From Streptomyces sp. NBC_01235 (GTDB lineage Bacteria > Actinomycetota > Actinomycetes > Streptomycetales > Streptomycetaceae): a stretch of 64,000 nt of DNA. The position numbers and the translations under genes are program-made. Location of the stretch: the NCBI RefSeq assembly GCF_035989285.1, contig NZ_CP108513.1, forward strand, positions 6,200,001 through 6,264,000, written 5' to 3'. Within the stretch, counting starts at the first letter, position 1; each line of letters begins with the position of its first letter. The notes beneath the pieces are model-generated. The model was not told where the DNA came from. It worked only from the letters and a program-made list of their open reading frames with translations, and did no database searches. Below are positions 33,350 through 42,009 of the stretch, one piece after another.

Positions 33350-34335
33350 CGAACAGCAAGATGACTCAGGTGGCTCAGACGTCTCAAGTGTCCACAGCGG
33401 ACGGCGAGTTGTGGACAGCCCTGCGCCGCCGCACCCAGGCCCGCATCGGCCTGGGCCGGGCCGGCTGCGCCCTGCCCACCCGGCACCGGCTGGAGCTGCA
33501 GGCCGCGCACGCCGCCGCCCGGGACGCGGTGCACTCGCCGTTCGACCCGGACGCGGTGGCGGCGGAACTGACCGGTACGCCGGTGATCCGGGTCCGCAGC
33601 GCCGCCCCCGACCGCCTCACCTACCTCCAGCGCCCCGACCTGGGCCGGCGCCTGCACCCCGTCGACCGGGCCCATCTGCCCACGGACGAGTGGGACGTCG
33701 TCTTCGTGGTGGCCGACGGGCTCTCCAGCCGGGCGGTGCACGAGCACGCGGCGGCGCTGGTCCGGGCGACGACCGCGCTGCTGCCGCAGCACACCAGGAC
33801 GGCGCCCGTCGTCCTCGCGGAACAGGCCCGGGTGGCCCTGGGCGACGAGATCGCGCACGCCATGGGCGCCGCCGCCGTGGTGGTCCTCGTCGGCGAACGC
33901 CCCGGCATGTCGGCGGCGGACTCGCTGGGCGCGTACCTGACGTACCGGCCCCGGCCCGGCGTCACGACGGACGCCGACCGCAACTGCCTCTCCAACATCC
34001 GGCCCCCACTGGGCCTGACCTACGAGACGGCGGCGGCGAAGCTGGCCGCGCTGCTGCGGGGGGCCCGTGAGCTGGGCCGCAGCGGGGTGGACCTGAAGGA
34101 CGAGAGCCTCACCGGGGCCGGGGCCGGGGCTGGGGCCGGGGTCGGGGCTGGGGCCGGGGCCGGGGCTGGGGCCGGGGTCGGGGCTGGGGTCGGGGCTGGG
34201 ACTGAGGCCGGGGCTGGGGTCGGGGTCGGGGCTGGGACTGAGGCCCGGGCTGGGGTCGGGGCTGGGGCTGGGACTGAGGCCCGGGCCGGGGTCGGGGTCG
34301 GGGGCGGGGTTGGTACGGAGGGGCTGCCGCAGTAG
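33346..34335 (+). CDS. eutC: Ethanolamine ammonia-lyase small subunit with long Gly/Ala tail
   Basis: A 329-residue protein. Residues 20-250 are EutC (ARIGLGRAGCALPTRHRLELQAAHAAARDAVH, VFVVADGLSSRAVHEHA, VVLVGERPGMSAADSLGAYLTYRPRPG, DRNCLSNIRPPLGLTYETAAAKL), which binds the cobalamin with EutB. From about residue 256 to the end it adds some 70 residues of Gly-Ala/Val-Gly repeats coded by GGGGCC/GGGGCT units, not part of the family. ATG overlaps the eutB stop (ATGA). The tail looks like a slippage-expanded low-complexity extension. Confidence 0.93.
   Translation: MTNSKMTQVAQTSQVSTADGELWTALRRRTQARIGLGRAGCALPTRHRLELQAAHAAARDAVHSPFDPDAVAAELTGTPVIRVRSAAPDRLTYLQRPDLGRRLHPVDRAHLPTDEWDVVFVVADGLSSRAVHEHAAALVRATTALLPQHTRTAPVVLAEQARVALGDEIAHAMGAAAVVVLVGERPGMSAADSLGAYLTYRPRPGVTTDADRNCLSNIRPPLGLTYETAAAKLAALLRGARELGRSGVDLKDESLTGAGAGAGAGVGAGAGAGAGAGVGAGVGAGTEAGAGVGVGAGTEARAGVGAGAGTEARAGVGVGGGVGTEGLPQ
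34114..34312. repeat. Simple sequence repeat coding the EutC tail
   Basis: About 200 bp of GGGGCCGGGGCTGGGGTC-type hexamer repeats with a larger 27-36 bp period marked by GGGACTGAGGC. All in frame with eutC. Confidence 0.9.
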
Positions 34336-34363
34336 CCGACGCGGTGTGCGGGGTCGGCGGGAC

Positions 34364-34780
34364 TCAGCGGGGCATGGCGCGCTGGAGCTCCAGGACCTGG
34401 GCGCGCAGCCGGGCCGGGCGGTCGGGGTCCGTGGACAGCGGCACCTGGACGGCCATGAACCCGTCGAGGGTGGCGGGCGGCTCCGGCAGGCGGACGTCGA
34501 GACCGATCCGCGCGGCGAGCGCCAGCACCGTGGCGAGGAACCCGTCCGACAAGGCGTTGATGATCGCGTGGCTGGTCCGGTTGTGCCGGTCCAGCAGGGC
34601 GGTCACGAACGCCTCGAAGACCGGCACGTCGATCTGGCACTCGTCGTTCTCCATCGGCCCGAACCCCGACGGAACGCCGACCCACTCCTCGTGGACGCGG
34701 ACGTGCGCCAGGAACAGTTCGGAGGCTCTCGTCGCCGGGTTCCACACCGACTCCCCGTCCACCTCGTAGTACTGGCTCAT
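34364..34780 (-). CDS. DUF6086-like protein
   Basis: A 138-residue protein beginning MSQYYEVDGESVWNPATRASELFLAHVRVHE, followed by VPSGFGPMENDECQIDVPVFEAFVTALL and ending LQRAMPR. I recognise it tentatively as the Streptomyces DUF6086 group of unknown role. ATG at 34780 is preferred to a far upstream start at 34882 because the conserved sequence begins there. It is convergent with eutC, leaving 28 bp. No domain of known activity. Confidence 0.65.
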   Translation of the reverse strand: MSQYYEVDGESVWNPATRASELFLAHVRVHEEWVGVPSGFGPMENDECQIDVPVFEAFVTALLDRHNRTSHAIINALSDGFLATVLALAARIGLDVRLPEPPATLDGFMAVQVPLSTDPDRPARLRAQVLELQRAMPR

Positions 34781-34892
34781 CACGGCCCCCGTTCGCTTCG
34801 CTTGCACGTCGACGTGATGCGCGTCGACGGATGCGCAGCGTAACCAGGCCCGTCGGCCCGGCGCCCCCGGATTACAGCTCACCGCTTACCGC

Positions 34893-35792
34893 TTACCGCA
34901 CCGGCAGCATCAGCCCCAGCGCCCCCTCGCTCACCGTCCACGTCCGCCGCCGTACCGGCCCCGCGACGGCCTCGTCCGCCCGGTAGCGGAAGTCCGCGCC
35001 CGAGACGGTCACCGTGCGCCCTTGGGCCTCCAGGGGCGCCGCCACCGCGCCCAGGGACAGGGGCCGTACCTCCACGACCGCCGTGCCCGCGGGGCCCGGG
35101 GTCACCGAGACCGCCTCCACCGGCTGGTCGAGGTCGACCAGCGTCACCCCGTCGACCTCTATGCGCAGCCGGGCCGGTCCGGGCGGTGCGAGGGCGGGGG
35201 AGAGCCGGGAGGGCCGCGACGGCACCAGGGTGCGGACGAGCGACTGGTACGTCCGCAGCCAGTGCCGCCCGCCGTGCGCGAGCCCGGCCCCCTCCGCCCC
35301 CTCCGCCGCATCCGGCTCGTCCCGTGAGTCCCGTGAGTCTCGCGGAGCGAGCGGTACCGGCGGGATCCGGAGCGTGCCGAGCACCACCCCGTCGCTGTCG
35401 TCCACGAGCACGTCCAGACGCCGCTCGACGCCGTCCAGGGCGGCCCGGGCCGCCGCCACGGCCCCCGTGGGCACCCCCAGGGCGCGCGCGACGCTCAGGG
35501 AGCCGCCCACCGGCACCACCGACAGCACACATTCGGCCAGCGCCCGCTGCCGGTGCAGCAGGGCCACCGCACGGATCAGCGCGCGGTCGTCGCCGACGAC
35601 CACCGGCCGCCGCGAGCCCCGCCGGGACAGCACCCGGGCGAATTCCTCCGGATCCTCCGGCAGGCACACCTTCGTACTCGCCGCACCCGCGCTGAGCACG
35701 TCTTTCGCGATACGGACGGACTCCCCGTCCGTGCGCCGGGCGACCGGATCGATGATCACCAGCAGCTGGTCGAACGTCGCGAAAGTCGCCAC
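34893..35792 (-). CDS. Diacylglycerol-kinase-like protein with degenerate nucleotide site
   Basis: A 299-residue protein with the NAD/lipid-kinase fold. The N-terminal half includes [41 protein letters not shown] (in place of the usual GGDGT loop) and [19 protein letters not shown] (in place of IPxGTGNDFAR). The C-terminal beta-domain begins [15 protein letters not shown]. The glycine-rich motifs needed for catalysis are changed, so it may be inactive or act as a binding protein. GTG at 35792 has AGGA 5 nt upstream. It is divergent from purA. Confidence 0.75.
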   Translation of the reverse strand: MATFATFDQLLVIIDPVARRTDGESVRIAKDVLSAGAASTKVCLPEDPEEFARVLSRRGSRRPVVVGDDRALIRAVALLHRQRALAECVLSVVPVGGSLSVARALGVPTGAVAAARAALDGVERRLDVLVDDSDGVVLGTLRIPPVPLAPRDSRDSRDEPDAAEGAEGAGLAHGGRHWLRTYQSLVRTLVPSRPSRLSPALAPPGPARLRIEVDGVTLVDLDQPVEAVSVTPGPAGTAVVEVRPLSLGAVAAPLEAQGRTVTVSGADFRYRADEAVAGPVRRRTWTVSEGALGLMLPVR

Positions 35793-35835
35793 CTCGGTCC
35801 TGCCTCGCTTCCTCGGGTAGCATCTTTGTGCAAGA

Positions 35836-35861
35836 GCCCCTTGCGCTATTGCGCCAGGGGC
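35836..35861. other. 11-bp hairpin in the purA upstream region
   Basis: GCCCCTTGCGC (35836-35846) and GCGCCAGGGGC (35851-35861) pair with one mismatch around a 4-nt loop. It lies 150 bp before the purA start and between divergent genes, so it could be a leader structure or attenuator for purA, or an old terminator. Confidence 0.5.
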
Positions 35862-36010
35862 TTCGTCTATTCCGGGGCATCCGGGTCCGACGGTGTGTGA
35901 CCGGTGACGGTCGCGCGGCGGCCAACGACGGTCGCGGCGCACGCGGTGGAAAGAGTCTCCGCGTACGCCCCCGACCTTGGACATGCCCCACCCGGAAGGG
36001 GTGTACGCGC

Positions 36011-37294
36011 GTGCCCGCACTTGTGCTGCTCGGTGCTCAGTGGGGTGACGAAGGCAAGGGAAAGGCCACTGACCTGCTCGGTGGCTCGGTGGATTATGTA
36101 GTGCGCTACCAGGGCGGTAACAACGCTGGCCACACGGTCGTCGTGGGCGACCAGAAGTACGCACTCCACCTGCTCCCTTCCGGAATCCTGTCCCCCGGCT
36201 GCACGCCGGTCATCGGTAATGGTGTCGTCGTCGACCCCTCGGTACTGCTCTCCGAGCTGAGCGGTCTGAACGAGCGCGGCGTCGACACGTCGAAGCTGCT
36301 GATCAGCGGCAACGCGCACATCATCACGCCCTACAACGTGACTGTCGACAAGGTGACGGAACGCTTCCTCGGAAAGCGCAAGATCGGCACAACCGGGCGG
36401 GGCATCGGCCCGACCTACGCCGACAAGATCAACCGGGTCGGCATCCGGGTCCAGGACCTCTACGACGAGTCGATCCTCACGCAGAAGGTGGAGGCCGCGC
36501 TCGACGCCAAGAACCAGCTGCTGACCAAGCTCTACAACCGTCGCGCGATCGCCGTCGACCAGGTCGTCGAGGAACTGCTGGGCTACGCGGAGAAGCTCGC
36601 TCCGTACGTCACCGACACGGTCCTGGTCCTCAACCAGGCGCTGGAGCAGAACAAGGTCGTCCTGTTCGAGGGCGGCCAGGGCACGCTCCTCGACATCGAC
36701 CACGGCACGTACCCCTTCGTCACCTCGTCGAACCCGACCGCGGGCGGCGCCTGCACGGGCGCGGGCGTGGGCCCGACGAAGATCAGCCGGGTCATCGGCA
36801 TCCTGAAGGCCTACACGACCCGCGTCGGCTCGGGACCGTTCCCGACGGAGCTGTTCGACGAGGACGGCGCGGCGCTGCGCCGCATCGGCGGCGAGCGGGG
36901 CGTGACGACCGGCCGTGACCGGCGCTGCGGCTGGTTCGACGCGGTCATCGCGCGGTACGCGACCCGCGTCAACGGCCTGACGGACTTCTTCCTGACGAAG
37001 CTCGACGTCCTCACCGGCTGGGAGGAGATCCCGGTCTGCGTGGCGTACGAGATCGACGGCAAGCGCGTCGAGGAACTCCCGTACTCGCAGAGCGACTTCC
37101 ACCACGCGAAGCCGGTCTACGAGACCCTGCCCGGCTGGTCGGAGGACATCACCAAGGCGAAGTCGTTCTCCGACCTCCCGAAGAACGCCCAGGCGTACGT
37201 GAAGGCGCTGGAGGAGATGTCCGGCGCCCCGATCTCCGCGATCGGCGTGGGCCCGGGCCGGGACGAGACGATCGAGATCAACTCGTTCCTCTAG
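36011..37294 (+). CDS. purA: Adenylosuccinate synthase
   Basis: A 427-residue GTP-dependent enzyme joining IMP and aspartate to form adenylosuccinate, the first step toward AMP. The phosphate loop is [17 protein letters not shown], with the catalytic Asp and His in [32 protein letters not shown] and [10 protein letters not shown] are also seen. GTG at 36011 has GGAAGGGG at 35994-36001, 9 nt upstream. Length is standard. A clear terminator follows. Confidence 0.98.
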   Translation: MPALVLLGAQWGDEGKGKATDLLGGSVDYVVRYQGGNNAGHTVVVGDQKYALHLLPSGILSPGCTPVIGNGVVVDPSVLLSELSGLNERGVDTSKLLISGNAHIITPYNVTVDKVTERFLGKRKIGTTGRGIGPTYADKINRVGIRVQDLYDESILTQKVEAALDAKNQLLTKLYNRRAIAVDQVVEELLGYAEKLAPYVTDTVLVLNQALEQNKVVLFEGGQGTLLDIDHGTYPFVTSSNPTAGGACTGAGVGPTKISRVIGILKAYTTRVGSGPFPTELFDEDGAALRRIGGERGVTTGRDRRCGWFDAVIARYATRVNGLTDFFLTKLDVLTGWEEIPVCVAYEIDGKRVEELPYSQSDFHHAKPVYETLPGWSEDITKAKSFSDLPKNAQAYVKALEEMSGAPISAIGVGPGRDETIEINSFL

Positions 37295-37308
37295 GGCGGT
37301 AGTTCATC

Positions 37309-37344
37309 CAGTGGCCCCGCACACACACGCGTGTGGGGCCACTG
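37309..37344 (+). terminator. Terminator between purA and the Uma2 gene
   Basis: CAGTGGCCCC (37309-37318) and GGGGCCACTG (37335-37344) are perfect arms around a 16-nt AC/GT-rich loop. It serves purA and the convergent Uma2 gene. Confidence 0.8.
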
Positions 37345-37345
37345 C

Positions 37346-37948
37346 TCACGTGGTGCCCGGGGCCTGGAAGCCGGTGGTGTCGAGGGTGCAGCCGAAGGGC
37401 AGGGGAACGTCGATCTTCTCGCCGAAGGGCTTGCTGAAGCGAACCTCGTATCCCTTTGCCGACGGCGACCCGTAGACGATGGCCTGTTCCTTCTGCATAT
37501 CGAGGATCAGGTAGACCGGCACACCCGCCTTGGCGTAGACCTCGACCTTGTTGGCGAGGTCGTCGTTCCGGGTCGAGGGAGAGGTCAACTCGGCGACGAA
37601 CGACAGTGCCTTGCCGTCCAGGCGGTTGCTCTCCGTGTCGAACACCCGCTCGTGTGCTGCGTGAATGTCCGGACCGTATGCGCACTCGCTCCCGGGGAAG
37701 ACGTACAGCAGTGGCGACCGGTCGATCACGTGCTCTTCCGGAAGGTGCGGCTCCAACTGCTGGCACACCGAACGCATTACGCGTTGGTAGTACCCCTTCG
37801 ACCACGGCGACACGACGATGTTCCCCCTGACGATCTCGGCCTTGTAGCCGTCCGGCACGTTCAGCTCGTCGAGCAGGTCCAGCAACGCCTCGAAGCTGTC
37901 GGGTTCAGTGCCGCTTATCGTGATCGGTCGCTCTGTCATCAATGTCAT
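37346..37948 (-). CDS. Uma2 family (DUF820) endonuclease-like protein
   Basis: A 200-residue protein of the PD-(D/E)xK superfamily. Core motifs: IVVSPWSKGYYQRVM, YGPDIHAAHE (the conserved Asp), AELTSPSTRNDDLANKVEVYAKAGVPVYLILD (Glu and Lys of the nuclease core). These proteins are multiplied in Streptomyces and cyanobacteria; the biological role is unclear, often linked to mobile DNA. GGAAGG 7 nt upstream supports ATG at 37948. It is convergent with purA. Confidence 0.88.
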   Translation of the reverse strand: MTLMTERPITISGTEPDSFEALLDLLDELNVPDGYKAEIVRGNIVVSPWSKGYYQRVMRSVCQQLEPHLPEEHVIDRSPLLYVFPGSECAYGPDIHAAHERVFDTESNRLDGKALSFVAELTSPSTRNDDLANKVEVYAKAGVPVYLILDMQKEQAIVYGSPSAKGYEVRFSKPFGEKIDVPLPFGCTLDTTGFQAPGTT

Positions 37949-38149
37949 GATGCGCCCTTCCTTTGAGGCTGACCATTCGCCACTCAGGGTAGTCGAACGC
38001 GTACACTCCGACAGTCCTTCGATCATTTCCGTTTGTTGACTGCCCCATGGCCTGTTCCTGGTTCTCGCCGACCCCCGCCCGCGACCACCATCTACGCGTG
38101 TAGTCGCCCGCACGGCTCCCTCCCCGCACCCTCCCCCAGGAGACACGCC

Positions 38150-39958
38150 ATGCCCGTACCTCCCCTGAACCGCCGTGAGTTCGTACAGAAATCGGCCGTC
38201 ACCGGGGCGGCCGTCGCCGTCGCGGGAAGCGTGGGGGCGGGCACCGCCCAGGCGGCCGGCCGCAAGCCCGTCAAGACGCCCCGTACGTGGTCGTTCTCCG
38301 TCCTCGGCACCACCGACCTGCACAGTCACGTCTTCGACTGGGACTACTTCAAGGACGCCGCCTACTCCGACGCCAAGGGCAACTCCGTCGGCGTCGCCCG
38401 CGTCGCGACGCTCATCAAGCAGCAGCGCGAGGCGAAGGGCGAGGAGCGCGTCCTGCTCGTCGACGCCGGCGACATCATCCAGGGCACGTCCCTCGCCTAC
38501 TACTTCGCGCGTGTGGAGCCCATCACCGGCAAGGGCGCGCCGAAGCACCCGATGGCCGTCGCCATGAACCACATGCGGTACGACGCCGCCGCCCTCGGCA
38601 ACCACGAGTTCAACTACGGCATCGAGGTGCTGCGGAAGTTCGAGAGCCAGTGCCACTTCCCGCTGCTGGGTGCGAACGCCCTCGACGCGAAGACCCTGCG
38701 GCCCGCGTTCGCGCCGTACACCGTGAAGCGGATCTGCGTACCCGGCGCCCCCGACATCAAGGTCGGCATCCTCGGCCTCACCAACCCCGGCATCGCGATC
38801 TGGGACAAGGACAACGTCAGTGGGAGGATGGTCTTCCCGGGGCTCGTCGAGCAGGCGAAGAAGTACGTGCCGAGACTGCGGGCGCTCGGCTGTGACGTCG
38901 TCTTCCTCACCGACCACTCCGGCCTCGACGGCTCCTCCTCCTACGGCGACGCCCTCCCGTACGTCGAGAACGCCTCCAACCTCGTCGCCGAGCAGGTCCC
39001 CGGCATCGACGCGATCCTCGTCGGCCACACGCATGTGGAAGTGCCGTCGTACACGGTGAAGAACGCGGAGACGGGAGAGGAGGTGCTCCTCTCGGAGCCG
39101 TACTGCTGGGGGTACCGGCTCAGCGTCTTCGACTTCGAGGTCGAGCTGGAGCACGGCCGCTGGAAGGTCGTCGGCAAGACCGCCCAGACCCTCAACCCCA
39201 ACACCGTGGACGAGGACCCGGAGATCAAGAAGCTCCTGGAGGCCGACCACGAACTCGTCGTCAAGTACGTCAACACGGCCGTCGGCACCTGCACGGCCGA
39301 CCTCTCGGCGGCGGAGTCCTGCTGGAAGGACGTCCCCATCATGGACTTCATCCAGGAGGTCCAGATGCAGACGGTCAAGGCGGGCCTGTCGACGTCCGAC
39401 GCGGCGCTGCCCCTCATCTCCGTCGCCGCGCCCTTCTCCCGCACGGCCGACATCCCGGCGGGCAGCGTCACCATCAAGGACATCGCCGGGCTCTACATCT
39501 ACGACAACACCCTGTACGGCAAGAAGCTCACGGGCGCCCAGCTCAAGGACTACCTGGAGTACGCGGCGAAGTACTACCACCAGGTCCCGGCGGGCACGAA
39601 GGTCGACACCGCGACCCTCACGAACGCCAACAACTTCTGGGACTACATGTACGACACGGCGGCGGGTGTCTCCTACGACATCGACATTGCGCAGCCGGAG
39701 GGCTCCCGGATCAAGAACCTCACCTACAACGGCACCGCCGTCGCCGACGACCAGGTCTTCGTCGTCGCCGTCAACAACTACCGGGCCAACGGCGGCAGCG
39801 GCTACCCGCACATCGCCACCGCCGACATCGCCTACAGCTCCACCAACGAGATCCGCCAGCTGATGATCGACTACGTGACGGCGAAGGGCACCCTGAACCC
39901 GGCCGACTTCGCCGCCGCCAACTGGAAGCTGACGCAGGCGGGGACGCCGGTCTTCTAG
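38150..39958 (+). CDS. Tat-exported 5'-nucleotidase / metallophosphatase
   Basis: A 602-residue secreted enzyme. The signal peptide is twin-arginine (NRREFVQKSAV, hydrophobic stretch, QAAG cleavage near residue 34). The two-metal phosphatase domain has TDLHSHVFDWDY, DAGDIIQGT, LGNHEFNYG, FLTDHSG and VGHTHVEVPS. The C-terminal 5'-nucleotidase domain contains NYRANGGSGYPH. It probably releases phosphate and nucleosides from 5' or 2',3'-cyclic nucleotides outside the cell. AGGAGA sits 7 nt before the ATG. Its stop overlaps that of the convergent NmrA-like gene by 4 bp. Confidence 0.93.
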   Translation: MPVPPLNRREFVQKSAVTGAAVAVAGSVGAGTAQAAGRKPVKTPRTWSFSVLGTTDLHSHVFDWDYFKDAAYSDAKGNSVGVARVATLIKQQREAKGEERVLLVDAGDIIQGTSLAYYFARVEPITGKGAPKHPMAVAMNHMRYDAAALGNHEFNYGIEVLRKFESQCHFPLLGANALDAKTLRPAFAPYTVKRICVPGAPDIKVGILGLTNPGIAIWDKDNVSGRMVFPGLVEQAKKYVPRLRALGCDVVFLTDHSGLDGSSSYGDALPYVENASNLVAEQVPGIDAILVGHTHVEVPSYTVKNAETGEEVLLSEPYCWGYRLSVFDFEVELEHGRWKVVGKTAQTLNPNTVDEDPEIKKLLEADHELVVKYVNTAVGTCTADLSAAESCWKDVPIMDFIQEVQMQTVKAGLSTSDAALPLISVAAPFSRTADIPAGSVTIKDIAGLYIYDNTLYGKKLTGAQLKDYLEYAAKYYHQVPAGTKVDTATLTNANNFWDYMYDTAAGVSYDIDIAQPEGSRIKNLTYNGTAVADDQVFVVAVNNYRANGGSGYPHIATADIAYSSTNEIRQLMIDYVTAKGTLNPADFAAANWKLTQAGTPVF

Positions 39959-40881
39959 ACCGCCGCCGCAGCGGATTCCGCGGCGGACCGCGCCGCCTCC
40001 GCCCGTACCGCGTCGGCGATCAGCCGGCGCACCGGGCGGGGCGGGGCCGTCAGCAGGTCCTGCAGGTCGCCGCGGTCGCGGTCGGCGGCGAGCAGACCGG
40101 CGCGGGCGTTGGAGAACAGCGAGAGGGTGTGGCCGACCTGGTAGGGGAGGAGTCCGCTCGCGTCGAGCGCCTCACGGGTCGCGCCGGGCGAGGTCGACTC
40201 GTAACGGACCGGTCGCCCCAGCTCCTCGGCGAGCACCCCGGCGATGTCCTCGCCCCCCACCTTCTCGACGCCCTCCAACTCGTAGACGCGCCCGGCATGT
40301 CGTCCCCGGCGCCCGGCGGCGAGGTCGGCGTCGGCCTGCAGCGCCACCCGCGCGGCCACGTCCGCCAGGTCCTCGCGGGCCACGACCGAGATCCCCCCGG
40401 CCCCGAGCGGCGCCCCGAACACCCCTGTCCGAGCGGCGACGTCAGTACCCCCGGCCGCCAGACCCGCCGGTACCTCCGCGTACAGCCCGTTGCGCAGCAC
40501 GGTCGTCGCGAAGGGAGCCGCGGCCAGCCGTGCCTCCGTCCAGCGGTGCGCCAGGGCGATGGTGAGATGCTCCCCCGAACCGGCCAGGCTCGTGTAGATC
40601 GCGTGCCGGACCCCGGCGGCAGCCGCCGCGTCGACCACCGCCCCGTGCCGGGCCAGTACGACGTCGTCCTCCGCGTACCCGGCGGAGACGAACACCAGCA
40701 CGTCGACCCCCGCGAGTGCCTCGGCCAGGGAGCCCGGTTCGTCGAAGTCGACGCGGCGCGCCCCCCTCGACCCCGGAGCCGGGACGCGCGTACCGCCCAC
40801 CACCTCGGCACCACCCGCCTCCACCAGCCGTTCCAGAACGAGTCCGCCGAGGGCGCCGGACACACCCGTCACCAGAATCAT
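39955..40881 (-). CDS. NmrA/NAD(P)-binding reductase-like protein
   Basis: A 308-residue Rossmann protein of the atypical SDR group. The dinucleotide loop is VTGVSGALGGLVLERLVEAG at the N-terminus; FVSAGYAEDDVVLARHGAVVDAA and AIYTSLAGSGEHLTIALAHRWTEARL fit NmrA-like quinone reductases (QorB type). GGAGG lies 6 nt before ATG 40881. The divergent HxlR regulator at 40957 is the usual partner, so the enzyme is probably induced by electrophiles such as quinones. Confidence 0.88.
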   Translation of the reverse strand: MILVTGVSGALGGLVLERLVEAGGAEVVGGTRVPAPGSRGARRVDFDEPGSLAEALAGVDVLVFVSAGYAEDDVVLARHGAVVDAAAAAGVRHAIYTSLAGSGEHLTIALAHRWTEARLAAAPFATTVLRNGLYAEVPAGLAAGGTDVAARTGVFGAPLGAGGISVVAREDLADVAARVALQADADLAAGRRGRHAGRVYELEGVEKVGGEDIAGVLAEELGRPVRYESTSPGATREALDASGLLPYQVGHTLSLFSNARAGLLAADRDRGDLQDLLTAPPRPVRRLIADAVRAEAARSAAESAAAAV

Positions 40882-40956
40882 GAATCGCCTCCGTGTGGTT
40901 CGTGATTGTGTGGACAGCCTCACCGGGCCGGACGGTGGGCGTAAGGAGGCACATTC

Positions 40957-41349
40957 ATGTCAGTCACGCACACAGAGGTAACCCCGCAGGAGGGACCGTG
41001 CGGTGACGACGACTGTGGCATACGGGACGTTCTGGACCGACTCGGGGACAAGTGGTCCGTACTGGTCGTCGTCGAACTGGCCAAGGGCATACGGCGGTTC
41101 CGCGAACTTGAGCGTGCGATCCCCGGCATCTCCCAGCGCATGCTGACGGTGACCACCCGTCGCCTCTGCCGTGACGGCCTGGTCGAGCGCACGGTCTACC
41201 CGACCATCCCGCCCCGGACCGAGTACGCCCTCACCGCCACCGGCCGCAGCCTCGCCACCGTCATCACCGACCTCGCCGACTGGTCCCGCATCCATAAACC
41301 GGCGATCGCCGAGGCCCAGGAACGCTGGGACGCGGACCACGCGGAGTGA
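40957..41349 (+). CDS. HxlR family transcriptional regulator
   Basis: A 130-residue winged-helix regulator. Characteristic sequence is CGIRDVLDRLGDKWSVLVVVEL, FRELERAIPGISQRMLTVTTRRL and TEYALTATGRSL. Cys15 and Cys20 near the N-terminus could sense redox or electrophile stress as in related HxlR proteins. AAGGAGG at 40943-40949 is 7 nt before the ATG. It faces the NmrA-like gene across 75 bp and most likely controls it. Confidence 0.9.
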   Translation: MSVTHTEVTPQEGPCGDDDCGIRDVLDRLGDKWSVLVVVELAKGIRRFRELERAIPGISQRMLTVTTRRLCRDGLVERTVYPTIPPRTEYALTATGRSLATVITDLADWSRIHKPAIAEAQERWDADHAE

Positions 41350-41388
41350 CCGCGCACCTCCTGGAGTCCCCGAGGGGAGTCACGGTGC

Positions 41389-42009
41389 TCATGTAAGGCA
41401 GTCGAGGCAGCCGAGGCAGTCGAGCGGGAGGCCGAGGCAGACATGCACGACCTGGCTCAGTCGGCGGTCGACGGCCGTGCGCTCGGTGGCGGGATCCGGG
41501 GAGTCGTGTGGTGCGAGGAGGGCATACGGCAGTGCGGCGGTGAGCACGGCGAGCGTGGCCGTGTCCCGCTCCGGCCCGGTCGGCAGATGTCCGGTCACGT
41601 GGTGAGAGAGCCAGCCCCGGGCCGTGTCGTGCCACAGGGTCGTCGGGCGCAACACGGCGGCGTACGTCAGTTCGGGTTCCTTGCGCGCCATGGCCGCGAC
41701 CACGGGATGCTCCCTCAGCAGGCGCGCCGCTCGCACGACGGCCAGCACTGGCAGGCACCTTGGTGGCGGCGAGCCGGGCATGTCACGCGCCACATGCAGC
41801 ACGCGCTCCAGCTCTTGCAGCGTCACGTCCCTGACCAGCGCCTGAGGACTGGCCCAGTTCCGATAGAAGAACATGCGATTGGTACCGGCAAGGCGGGCGA
41901 TGTGCGTGAGGCCGGTGCGCCGGGGACCGTACTCGGCGAGTGCGTCGAGCGTCGCTCGGTACGCGGCACCCATCCCCAGCGGCGCGATGATGTGGGGCGA
42001 GCCGCTCAT
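41389..42009 (-). CDS. TetR-like regulator (alternative internal start of the fused frame)
   Basis: From ATG 42009 the frame encodes 206 residues, the normal TetR length. The helix-turn-helix is TGLTHIARLAGTNRMFFYRNWASPQAL and the rest is helical. The protein ends in a Cys/Leu/Asp repeat (GLPLDCLGCLDCLT) coded by 9-bp units at 41397-41430. An operator-like palindrome at 42069-42086 lies just upstream, consistent with an own promoter, but no Shine-Dalgarno is seen. Whether it is made separately or as the tail of the 539-residue fusion cannot be decided here. Confidence 0.6.
   Translation of the reverse strand: MSGSPHIIAPLGMGAAYRATLDALAEYGPRRTGLTHIARLAGTNRMFFYRNWASPQALVRDVTLQELERVLHVARDMPGSPPPRCLPVLAVVRAARLLREHPVVAAMARKEPELTYAAVLRPTTLWHDTARGWLSHHVTGHLPTGPERDTATLAVLTAALPYALLAPHDSPDPATERTAVDRRLSQVVHVCLGLPLDCLGCLDCLT

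Noticed and set aside
37346..39811. Continuous minus frame extending the Uma2 gene far upstream
   Set aside because: Upstream codons run antisense to the nucleotidase; the Uma2 start at 37948 has a good ribosome site.
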